This document shows positions 7,953-16,291 of a stretch of DNA of 64,000 nucleotides, piece after piece (the first letter of the stretch is position 1; every line of letters begins with the position of its first letter). Below the pieces are notes generated by a model, which was not told where the DNA came from, did not search any database, and saw only the letters and a program-made list of their open reading frames with translations. The translations under genes and the position numbers were made by a program. The stretch is from Emticicia agri (GTDB lineage: Bacteria; Bacteroidota; Bacteroidia; Cytophagales; Spirosomataceae), in contig NZ_SEWF01000026.1 in the NCBI RefSeq assembly GCF_004168285.1, positions 1 to 64,000 on the forward strand, given 5' to 3'.

Positions 7953-9896
7953 ATGACCAACTTTTTACGTAAACATACCGAAAAGTTCGCTTCTAAGTGG
8001 TTAATTCTTTTAGTTGATTTACTTATTTGTTTTGTTACATTTACGATTGCTGTTTTTGTTCATTTCAACTTCGAATTGACTTATGTAGAGCCTCATATCT
8101 ACAAATATCATCTATTGTTTGTATTAAGTGTCAGGACTATATTTTTTGTATTCTTTAAATCATACGAAGGTATTATCAGACACACAAGCATGGAAGACGC
8201 TGCTTTGTTACTTAAGGTGGTAACTATCAGTAGCATTTTTATTTTTCTACTTTCTAATTTTGGTTGTTATCACAATATAGTGTATTTATGTATTCCCCCA
8301 AGGATTACTATTATCAGCTATTTTATTACACTTTTTGCTCTTATTTTTAGCCGCTTTTTAGTAAAAAGCCTATATGATTCTTTCTTCAGAAAAATTAAAT
8401 TAACCAGTTCAGTAATTATCTATGGAACTGGTTATATGGGTCTTATAACCAAAAACAGCTTATTAAATGATAAAGTAAAGAATTATAAAGTATTATGTTT
8501 TATTGATGATAATCCGCAAAAAATTAACAAAACTGTTGAGGGTATAAGGGTTCTATCTAGAAATGAGGCAATTGAAAAATACATAACTAATCCTAATTCA
8601 AAAGAGGAAAATGTTGAAGTAATTTTTGCGATACAGAATATTAGCCCTTTGGCTAAAGCAAAAATTGCAGAAGATTTCCTTACTAAAGGAATCATATTAA
8701 AATCTATTCCTCCCATTAATAAGTGGATCAAAGGAGAATTGACTACTAAACAGATTCAACGAATAGAGATTGATGATCTTTTAGAAAGAGACCCTATTGC
8801 TATTAATAATAAGTTTGTAGAAAGATTTATTAATAATAAGAGAATTTTAGTAACCGGAGCTGCGGGATCGATTGGTAGTGAACTTATACGTCAGCTTATA
8901 AAATTTTCACCTAAAAAGATTATTTTGGTTGATCAGGCTGAATCGGCTTTATATGATTTAGAGAGTGAATTATTAAGAACATCAACCTCTGAGAATAAAG
9001 AATTGCCCAATATAAGGGTTGAAGTATATGATGTAACCAATGAAAAATTAATGGATAATCTCTTTAACGAAGAGTTGCCACAAGTAATTTTCCATGCTGC
9101 TGCTTATAAACACGTTCCTTTAATGGAAAAAAATCCATATCAGGCCGTTAGGGTCAATGTTTTGGGAACAAAAATTATTGCAAATCTTGCATCTAAATAT
9201 GGTACAGAAAAATTTGTTATGATTTCAACCGATAAGGCGGTTAATCCAACAAATGTAATGGGTGCATCTAAGCGTTTGGCTGAAATGTATGTACAAGGTT
9301 TAGATAGTCATCATAATAACAATACGAGATTTATTATTACTCGTTTTGGTAATGTGCTTGGCTCTAATGGTTCGGTAATTCCTTTGTTTAAAAAACAGAT
9401 TGAAAATGGTGGACCTATTACTGTAACTCATAAAGACATCATCAGATATTTTATGACTATTCCTGAGGCTTGTCAATTGGTTTTAGAGGCAGGAACGATG
9501 GGAAAAGGCGGAGAAATCTATGTGTTTGATATGGGAAAACCTGTAAAAATCTTAGATTTGGCTAAGAAAATGGTTCAATTATCCGGATTAGAATTAGATA
9601 ACGATATAAAAATTGCTTTTACAGGTTTAAGACCTGGGGAGAAATTGTATGAAGAGTTACTAAACAGCAATGAAAATACTCAACCAACTTATCATCATAA
9701 AATTATGATTGCTAAAGTTGTGCCTGAAGATTACGATTTGTTAAATATTGCTATAAAGAATCTTGAATCAACATTGACCAGATTAGATAAAAATTCAATT
9801 GTTTTAGAATTGAAAAAATTAATTCCTGAGTATATCAGTAATAATTCTGTCTATGAAGATTTAGATGAATTAGAAGAAAGTTCGTTGAATACCTAA
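7953..9896 (+). CDS. WbpM/CapD-like UDP-GlcNAc 4,6-dehydratase, membrane-anchored
   Basis: A 647-residue nucleoside-diphosphate sugar epimerase/dehydratase. Residues 1 to about 130 hold four membrane helices. A first, probably degenerate Rossmann domain starts at about residue 150 (IIYGTGYMG). The catalytic SDR domain starts at about 298 (VTGAAGSIGSELIRQL) and has AAAYKHVPLME, the active-site block ISTDKAVNPTNVMGASKR (the SMK version of the SYK triad typical of long WbpM-type enzymes) and RFGNVLGSNGSVIPLF. It would turn UDP-GlcNAc into the 4-keto-6-deoxy sugar used by the WbpV-like SDR at 4397. It has its own promoter and terminator upstream. Its last 27 bases overlap the end of the convergent Wzi gene. 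Confidence 0.92.
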   Translation: MTNFLRKHTEKFASKWLILLVDLLICFVTFTIAVFVHFNFELTYVEPHIYKYHLLFVLSVRTIFFVFFKSYEGIIRHTSMEDAALLLKVVTISSIFIFLLSNFGCYHNIVYLCIPPRITIISYFITLFALIFSRFLVKSLYDSFFRKIKLTSSVIIYGTGYMGLITKNSLLNDKVKNYKVLCFIDDNPQKINKTVEGIRVLSRNEAIEKYITNPNSKEENVEVIFAIQNISPLAKAKIAEDFLTKGIILKSIPPINKWIKGELTTKQIQRIEIDDLLERDPIAINNKFVERFINNKRILVTGAAGSIGSELIRQLIKFSPKKIILVDQAESALYDLESELLRTSTSENKELPNIRVEVYDVTNEKLMDNLFNEELPQVIFHAAAYKHVPLMEKNPYQAVRVNVLGTKIIANLASKYGTEKFVMISTDKAVNPTNVMGASKRLAEMYVQGLDSHHNNNTRFIITRFGNVLGSNGSVIPLFKKQIENGGPITVTHKDIIRYFMTIPEACQLVLEAGTMGKGGEIYVFDMGKPVKILDLAKKMVQLSGLELDNDIKIAFTGLRPGEKLYEELLNSNENTQPTYHHKIMIAKVVPEDYDLLNIAIKNLESTLTRLDKNSIVLELKKLIPEYISNNSVYEDLDELEESSLNT

Positions 9897-11351
9897 ATAA
9901 CCGCCTAATGATGAGGGAAATAATGTTCCTTCATCAAAGGATAGGTAAGAAATAAGAGAAAACTGAGGGAAATTATATTTTACCTTATACAAAAACGAAA
10001 ACTGTTTCGCATTAATCGGCACCTGATAAGTTCCTAAGTTTTTATTAAAGATAAGTTTTGTATAGTAATTTATATTTTTGCCTTTCCCTTCAATGGCCAG
10101 TGAAAAAGCTTCAACTCTATTTAAAATATAATACGTTGAATATTTCTCTAAGTCTTTATTAGCAAGAAGCTTTTTATCAACTGAATTAATGGGTGTTAAT
10201 AACGGTGTCCCAATTGTATTTCCCCCATAAGTCCATCCGTCAGTATAAACGCCATTATTGAAATAATTATCTGCTCCTCTTAACTGAGGAATATCATCAT
10301 ATCGGTCTTGCAAGCTACCTCCCTGATTGGTTGTATGTAAATATTCAAAACAAACACGTACAATACCCTTCACCGCATTTTTTCTTCTAAAAGAAATCCC
10401 TGTTAATCCATCACTTATATTGTTTAGATAAAACAAAGAACCATCTTCATAAATATTCTGTCTGTAGAGAAAGATATCAAACTTCTTAAAATTAATTTCT
10501 GTGGCAATATCTATAGTGCCTAAATGGTTTCCTGCCCTATTCATTGCTTCGTTAACCGGAATCCCTGTTCCTACTCCATTATCTCCTTTATTAAGGCTTG
10601 TTCCTGCAACTACCTTCAGGTAGGTATTAAAATCAGATGGAAATGTTGTAACCAATAGCCCGGTAGTCTTATCAATATAAGGCGTAGCAGGCTTTCCACC
10701 CCATTGAACCTGATGATTAAAACCTGAATAAATCTTAATTTTCCAATTAGGCTTCCCTATTCGAGCATATAAATTTTTCTGATGTAAATAGAAATTTCTA
10801 ATAGCACCGTTATCAAAAAAACCATCGCTGTAAAGCCCTTTGATTGACAAAAGCCCTTTTCCAAGTATAGGCACATAATTTGGGATAGAAATTTGTACTT
10901 TAGGGATTGGAAGGGCATTCCCTGACCAGATATACGAACCCATTGTAAGAACAGTATCCACTAAACCTATTATCTCTCTTTTACGACCTGCCGACAACTC
11001 AAACGCTCCATAGCGAACTTTAAGATACGCTTCCGGCAATAATACTTCATTAACTTTTCCTACGTTGCCTATTGCATTTACACCAAAACCAAAGCCGAAT
11101 TTATGCAATTGATTATTCGAATTAAATGTAGAATCATAGTCTTTATAGATTCCTCCTTTAATAGCTACTACAGAGGACTCTAATGGTACTATACCATATT
11201 GATTGGCACGAGTAAGAAACGGTGTTTTTCCTGATGTAGAAAGATAAACACCTGCTTCAGCCTGATACTTTATCTTCTCAAAAAAACTCTGCCCTAAAAC
11301 ACAGGAAGACGATATAAAAAACAAAAAAATAGCTTTGTAAATAGATGGCAT
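9870..11351 (-). CDS. Capsule assembly Wzi family outer-membrane protein (copy 1)
   Basis: A 493-residue protein with a signal peptide (1-20, ending VLGQ) and a beta-barrel-like remainder of alternating aromatic strands. Family marks are GKTPFLTRANQYG, LPEAYLKVRYG, AGRKREIIGL, SGNALPIPKVQISIPNY and HQVQWGG, near-identical in position to the neighbouring copy at 11376. Wzi proteins are outer-membrane lectin-like barrels that hold group 1-type capsule on the surface; in Bacteroidota they lie beside WbpM-type genes, as here. It is the second gene of a minus-strand operon and its end overlaps the end of the convergent wbpM-like gene by 27 bases. Confidence 0.88.
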   Translation of the reverse strand: MPSIYKAIFLFFISSSCVLGQSFFEKIKYQAEAGVYLSTSGKTPFLTRANQYGIVPLESSVVAIKGGIYKDYDSTFNSNNQLHKFGFGFGVNAIGNVGKVNEVLLPEAYLKVRYGAFELSAGRKREIIGLVDTVLTMGSYIWSGNALPIPKVQISIPNYVPILGKGLLSIKGLYSDGFFDNGAIRNFYLHQKNLYARIGKPNWKIKIYSGFNHQVQWGGKPATPYIDKTTGLLVTTFPSDFNTYLKVVAGTSLNKGDNGVGTGIPVNEAMNRAGNHLGTIDIATEINFKKFDIFLYRQNIYEDGSLFYLNNISDGLTGISFRRKNAVKGIVRVCFEYLHTTNQGGSLQDRYDDIPQLRGADNYFNNGVYTDGWTYGGNTIGTPLLTPINSVDKKLLANKDLEKYSTYYILNRVEAFSLAIEGKGKNINYYTKLIFNKNLGTYQVPINAKQFSFLYKVKYNFPQFSLISYLSFDEGTLFPSSLGGYLGIQRTFF

Positions 11352-11375
11352 AGATAGGCGGTTTTGTGCAAATTA

Positions 11376-12830
11376 CTACCAATTTTTAACAATAAAAAAA
11401 CTAATCCCCATATTATTACCGTATAATTTACCCGAATCAAAGGCTATACTGACTTTTGAATCAAGTTTGAGTTTTGATAAAGGGATGTTTACTGCAAGAA
11501 GGCTTGAAAATTGTTTAAAATTATTTCTCGGTAAGCCAAAAGTACCAATGCTTGAAATAAGTGAAGATTTAAAGGTATAGGTATAATTAAGTAATTTGCC
11601 GGTAGCAGAAATATAGTATGCCTGCACGCGATTATCGATAGAAAATAGTGGATAGTTTTTCCGCTGTGCGTTTTCTGACAAATCCTGATTGGAAATAATT
11701 AAAGGAGTACCAACCCCATTTCCCTGATAGCTCCAGCCTTCTATGTATTGTCCATGATTGAAATAATTCTGTACTTCTCCATAATGTGTTTCTTTTTTTC
11801 CCAACCACTGAGCAAATTTTGTTATATCACCTGCTTGTCTTCTAGTATCAAGATAGCCTATATTAAATCTATGCAATTTCGCCTTATTTTTTAAATCAAA
11901 GCTTAAAGAATAGTTGCCATCCATTGAGAGCAAAACTTCAGGCATCTGCCCATCTTCATAAGGACTTTGGCGATAGAAATAAATGTCGGCAAATGATGTT
12001 TTTACACTCATACCTACATCTATACTCCCTAAATGATTACCGAACCGATTAAGCGTTTCAGCCGGGCTATAAGTACCATCATTAGGGATACGCCAGGGTA
12101 TCGGCAAAACAACATTGAGATAAACAAACGGGTCTGCTGAGAAATAGCCATTTTTTGTAGTAAAGGTATTGTCTTTTTGTAATTCAGCATATCCACCCCA
12201 CACAACCTGATGGTTAATTCCTCCATAAAAATTAAACTTCCATGAATCTCTTCCTATTTTGCCATATAACCACTTCTGATGCAAATAGTGGCCATCAGTA
12301 TAGGGTTGATTACCAAACCAACCATGTGAATGACCCAATTTAACTGACAGTAAGCCTTTAGCAACTACAGGAACAAAATTAGGAGTAGAAAACTGAACTT
12401 TAGGAAGGGGTAGCGCATTGCCAGACCAAACAAAAGCACCTGAATTGAGTAAAGTATCTGTAAGACCTATTATTTCTTTTCTGCGCCCGGCATAGAACTC
12501 GAATAAGCTATAGCGAATTTTCAGATAAGCTTCGGGTAATAATAGCTGGCTCTGTTTTCCGGCATTTACTACGAGTGAAGCACCATAGCCTATATCAAAT
12601 TTTTTGATTCGTTGAAGTTCTCTTTTAGTGGAGTCATATTCTCTGTAAGCACCTGCATGCAGGGTTACAAAAGGCCCATTCAAAGGTATAATACCATATT
12701 GATTAGCTCGCATCCAGAATGGTGTTTTCCCGGAAAGATTAGCCCCCCCACCTAATTGGTATCGAATATCGGATAGAATGTTCTGAGCATGAGCATTAAT
12801 TATACTGCTTAAAAAAAAAAAGTAGTACAA
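11376..12830 (-). CDS. Capsule assembly Wzi family protein (copy 2), start frameshifted at a T11 tract
   Basis: A 484-residue paralogue of the gene at 9870, sharing GKTPFWMRANQYG, LPEAYLKIRYS, AGRRKEIIGL, SGNALPLPKVQF and HQVVWGG. The open frame begins with a TTG at 12830 and gives only a poor signal peptide. A much better start is ATG at 12853-12855, ten bases after the stop of the upstream gene: it encodes MIKTLSTLLVLLFF, a standard signal peptide start, but runs out of frame in a tract of 11 T on this strand (12811-12821). With ten T it would read on through LSSIINAHAQ into the mature protein. So the gene is probably frameshifted, slippage-expressed or miscalled by one base. Lies between a type B sorting protein and Wzi copy 1 in one operon. 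Confidence 0.83.
   Translation of the reverse strand: MYYFFFLSSIINAHAQNILSDIRYQLGGGANLSGKTPFWMRANQYGIIPLNGPFVTLHAGAYREYDSTKRELQRIKKFDIGYGASLVVNAGKQSQLLLPEAYLKIRYSLFEFYAGRRKEIIGLTDTLLNSGAFVWSGNALPLPKVQFSTPNFVPVVAKGLLSVKLGHSHGWFGNQPYTDGHYLHQKWLYGKIGRDSWKFNFYGGINHQVVWGGYAELQKDNTFTTKNGYFSADPFVYLNVVLPIPWRIPNDGTYSPAETLNRFGNHLGSIDVGMSVKTSFADIYFYRQSPYEDGQMPEVLLSMDGNYSLSFDLKNKAKLHRFNIGYLDTRRQAGDITKFAQWLGKKETHYGEVQNYFNHGQYIEGWSYQGNGVGTPLIISNQDLSENAQRKNYPLFSIDNRVQAYYISATGKLLNYTYTFKSSLISSIGTFGLPRNNFKQFSSLLAVNIPLSKLKLDSKVSIAFDSGKLYGNNMGISFFIVKNW
12811..12821 (-). repeat. A11/T11 homopolymer in the Wzi copy 2 signal peptide
   Basis: Eleven A on the plus strand, eleven T on the coding strand. One base fewer fuses the ATG-started signal peptide (from 12855) to the Wzi frame. 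Same length and same one-base excess as the tract at 5495-5505. Confidence 0.85.
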
Positions 12831-12865
12831 GTAAAGTGGAAAGGGTTTTTATCATAAAGCGTGTT

Positions 12866-14899
12866 TTATCTCATAAGCAAAAACTTACCAGTCTTATTTA
12901 CTTCTGTTCCATCGATTAATTTAGCGAAAATTTTATAAGTATAAGTATCTACAGGTGCTCCGGTTCCCTGAAAGTTTCCATCCCACGTTTTGAGAGGGTC
13001 ATTAGAAGTAAATACCGGATTACCCCATCTGTTGTAAATCTGAAAATCAAAGTTGACAATTCTTCTGAATGTGCCTTTTACTTCCAGATTATCATTAATT
13101 GCATCGTTATTAGGTGTAAAGGCATCAGGTAAGAGTATCTTTACAGCTAAAGGAATGGTATAAACATTAGAGAAGCTTTCACTTCCATCAGGGGCAATAA
13201 TCCGGATTCTGAACTTGGCCTCTTCTTCAAAACCACTTAAATCTGGGCTATAGTTAAATTGTGTAGAAGATAGCGGAGGTGAAGTAACAGTAGCTATTGT
13301 TCCTGTATTCTCATCGTAGCTTTGTATCTCAAAATTACTGATACCTGTATCTGCAAATGGCGTTTGACCTGTCCAAAGTAATTCATTTTTAGCTTGTTCC
13401 GAAAGCAAAACCGTACAAAATGCGTCAGACAGCATTGATGTACTGCCACATTGGTCTAAAAAAGCGATTTTATAACAGTTCGATTTTAGAGAATTGTCTA
13501 CGTTCGTATCCGTAATTGGCGCAACTGTCGGGTTGGTTTTTATCTCTTTAAATTCCGTACCATTATCATGATAAAGAATATATTTTTCGCGTGGTATAGT
13601 CCAGGGGCTATTATCTGTAAATATAATTTCAGAGGTATTGGCATCAGTTACTGTTACTAAAGCGTCTGTGATTGCCTCAGGGTGATAATCTTTCCGTTCC
13701 AGGCAGATAGGTTTTGATATACTAATGCCCTTAAACTTCCAGTAAAAAATTTTACCTTCTGTCTCCGTTTTTATTCTATAGCAATATTTCTTCTTGCAAT
13801 CTACATTATCTGTATAGGGGCTACTACTCACAGGTATCTCAGGCAATAATATATCATCTTCTTCTTTCAGAAGGGTCATTGTCCGATTCATGAATCTGCC
13901 ATACGTTATACTTGTGCCACCGTCTAAAATTATATTTGACATTTCTGTCGGATAATTTTCCCATAAAATTTCCTGAGTGGTAATAGAAAGCGGGTTCACC
14001 TCGTTTAATACAGTCGTACAAATTTCTGCTGATTTAGCACCACAGCCTCCCCCTTTGCTTAAATAAAAACAGTAAGATTTATTTGTATCAGGTATAGCAA
14101 TCGACATTTCTCCCGGAAAAACGTTGGTTTTAAAAGGAGTAAAACTATAAGGTGTTCCTTGTTCTGTCATAAATAAATCATATCCGCCGGCTTCATAACC
14201 GCCATTTATAGTTAAAACAGCTTCATCGGCTGTTTTTAACACCAGCTCACTTACATTAATATGATTGGGTGATTCATATCCTCCGGGCACTGTTCCCGGA
14301 GTAAGATAAGGAAGATACTGCCCTGTATTAGCCGGGCAGCTACTGGCTGTATTAAATACACCATTTACTGTTACTGTTCGTGGTGTAGATAAATTCTTTG
14401 CACGATTATAGGGTAATTGTGTTACTCTTTCGAGGGGGGTACCATCTCCCCAGTTGATGGTATAATAATCGAAATTATTTCTTGAATCGGCAGGAATAGC
14501 CACACTAACAGAAGAATTATTGCAACTCTCGATACTTGCTACGGGTTTTGTATTCTTTCTTACTGTAACCACTTTGCAGGAATAAAAATCTCCACCGTTC
14601 TTTTTTCCGTATTGCAGAATTATATAGTTACCGTCCACAAGAAAAGGCCATTCAGCATTTGGCCCCGTTTCAGCAGGGATAGTAGGCAGTTTTGAAGCAG
14701 CTTGCCCGCTATAACCAAATATATATTTTATATCTGTTGCGCCTGAATTATTATCCTTTACTTTTACTTTTTCGCCGATACAAACCGCTGACGGACCATC
14801 AAAAACAAAACCGTCAGGTGTTGCATTATCGCAGATTCCCTGAGCGAAAGTTGAAATTGATACAAAAAAAAGTAGAATTATTCTCAATACACTTTTCAT
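12866..14899 (-). CDS. Secreted protein with type B T9SS C-terminal sorting domain
   Basis: A 677-residue exported protein. It has a signal peptide (residues 1-19, ending TFAQ) and a PKD/Ig-like first half (YYTINWGDGTPLERV). Many paired cysteines occur in the middle. The C-terminal gliding-motility-associated domain (about 588-677) reads LLPDAFTPNNDAINDNLEVKG, FQIYNRWGNPVFTSND, TWDGNFQGTGAPVDTYTYKI and ends KTGKFLLMR, the standard type B signal for type 9 secretion and surface attachment. The first gene of the minus-strand unit that continues into the two Wzi genes (10 bases to the next ATG). The function of the ectodomain is unknown; it may be an adhesin or structural protein. Confidence 0.88.
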   Translation of the reverse strand: MKSVLRIILLFFVSISTFAQGICDNATPDGFVFDGPSAVCIGEKVKVKDNNSGATDIKYIFGYSGQAASKLPTIPAETGPNAEWPFLVDGNYIILQYGKKNGGDFYSCKVVTVRKNTKPVASIESCNNSSVSVAIPADSRNNFDYYTINWGDGTPLERVTQLPYNRAKNLSTPRTVTVNGVFNTASSCPANTGQYLPYLTPGTVPGGYESPNHINVSELVLKTADEAVLTINGGYEAGGYDLFMTEQGTPYSFTPFKTNVFPGEMSIAIPDTNKSYCFYLSKGGGCGAKSAEICTTVLNEVNPLSITTQEILWENYPTEMSNIILDGGTSITYGRFMNRTMTLLKEEDDILLPEIPVSSSPYTDNVDCKKKYCYRIKTETEGKIFYWKFKGISISKPICLERKDYHPEAITDALVTVTDANTSEIIFTDNSPWTIPREKYILYHDNGTEFKEIKTNPTVAPITDTNVDNSLKSNCYKIAFLDQCGSTSMLSDAFCTVLLSEQAKNELLWTGQTPFADTGISNFEIQSYDENTGTIATVTSPPLSSTQFNYSPDLSGFEEEAKFRIRIIAPDGSESFSNVYTIPLAVKILLPDAFTPNNDAINDNLEVKGTFRRIVNFDFQIYNRWGNPVFTSNDPLKTWDGNFQGTGAPVDTYTYKIFAKLIDGTEVNKTGKFLLMR

Positions 14900-15034
14900 T
14901 TACTGTTATAAAATTAGTAAATAGCGGGATACAAATTTCCTAATAAATAACGTATTGAGGCAACAATAATTCTGTTTTTCTTTTGTTTTTTATTTAATGG
15001 TCATATTTAATTGAAGACCTTAAAATCTAACCCG

Positions 15035-16237
15035 TTATACCAAACGCAAACTTTTAAACTCTCTCCCCAATACGATTTTGCCCTTCATATTCAGCCAATC
15101 TTGTAGTAAAGAAGCATAAATCTGCCGAAAATCTACTGAAAACTTCAAATCTCCCTCATCCAAATCAGTTAAATCAGGTGCTTCGTTCAATACTTTCGGA
15201 CGCTTCAGGTTGCCTCCTATCAGAAAAACATTATTCGCAGTACCGTGGTCTGTACCGCCGCTGGCATTTTGCTTTACTCTTCTGCCAAACTCTGAAAAAG
15301 TCATGATAAGCACCTCATTGAGTTTATTATTTTTCTGTAAATCGCTTACAAAAATATTCATCGACTCAGCATAGTTCTTCAGTAACCTTTCCTGCTGATT
15401 TACCTGATTGAAATGTGTATCAAAACCTGAAACACTTACATAATATACATTGGTTGGCATTTCAGATATTATCAGTTCTGCAATGGTTCTGAGTCTTTGT
15501 CCCAACTCTCCTTGCGGATACTGATTCCGACTCTTATATACTTTCGATTTGGCATGTAAAAACTCGGCAGAAGAAGAAGTTTCGGCCAGAGTCTTATACA
15601 TATAGGCTAAATTCTCGTTCTGAACCGCAGGAGTAACCTGTGAGATTTTCCTGACAAAGTCTCTGCTGACTTGTTTATATAGTTTTTCCGGATCTTTTAC
15701 TGCTAATGCTTTTACTTTTTCACCTTTCATTGATAAGCTAAGGGTATCGTCTATTTCTAAAGCACGATACGGCACGCACTTACCCTCACAATTGGCATCT
15801 AAATACCTGCCTATCCAACCTGTATTCAGGTATTCGGTTGACTCACTACCTGTGTGCCAGATGTCCATTGAACGAAAATGCGAACGGTCAGGGTTTGGAT
15901 AGCCTACATTATTGATAATGCTTACCAGCCCCTCATCATACAAACGTCTGATGCCTTCCATAGCCGGATTCAGCCCCAAATCATCATTCAGTTTCAGCAC
16001 CTTATCAGGGGCTATGCCAATAGTCGGGCGAGATTGATAATAAATGTCATTCCGGAAAGGAATAACCGTATTTAAGCCATCGTTTCCACCTGAAAGTTGA
16101 ACTATGACTAATACTTTATTTGATGTCTGACTGATACCCAACTGCTCTCTTTCGTAAGCTTTCAGAAAATTAGGTATCAACATTCCTCCTACTGTTGCTA
16201 AAGCTGATTGTCTGATAAACTCTCTGCGTGATGCCAT
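15035..16237 (-). CDS. DUF1501 family protein with Tat-type leader
   Basis: A 400-residue protein of the DUF1501 family (alkaline-phosphatase-like fold). The N-terminus MASRREFIRQSALATVGGML is a twin-arginine export signal. Family marks are VLVIVQLSGGNDGLNTVIPF, LNPAMEGIRRLYDEG, VGYPNPDRSHFRSMDIWHTG, VSGFDTHFNQ and FSEFGRRVKQN-GTDHGTAN. Biochemical function is not established. It follows the DUF1800 gene by 54 bases, the usual partner gene in many Bacteroidota and Planctomycetota, so the two products probably act together in the periplasm or on the surface. Confidence 0.9.
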   Translation of the reverse strand: MASRREFIRQSALATVGGMLIPNFLKAYEREQLGISQTSNKVLVIVQLSGGNDGLNTVIPFRNDIYYQSRPTIGIAPDKVLKLNDDLGLNPAMEGIRRLYDEGLVSIINNVGYPNPDRSHFRSMDIWHTGSESTEYLNTGWIGRYLDANCEGKCVPYRALEIDDTLSLSMKGEKVKALAVKDPEKLYKQVSRDFVRKISQVTPAVQNENLAYMYKTLAETSSSAEFLHAKSKVYKSRNQYPQGELGQRLRTIAELIISEMPTNVYYVSVSGFDTHFNQVNQQERLLKNYAESMNIFVSDLQKNNKLNEVLIMTFSEFGRRVKQNASGGTDHGTANNVFLIGGNLKRPKVLNEAPDLTDLDEGDLKFSVDFRQIYASLLQDWLNMKGKIVLGREFKSLRLV

Positions 16238-16291
16238 AGCTGTATATCTGAATAAATAGTAAGAAAATCTTTTAAAAATAATTAAGGAACA

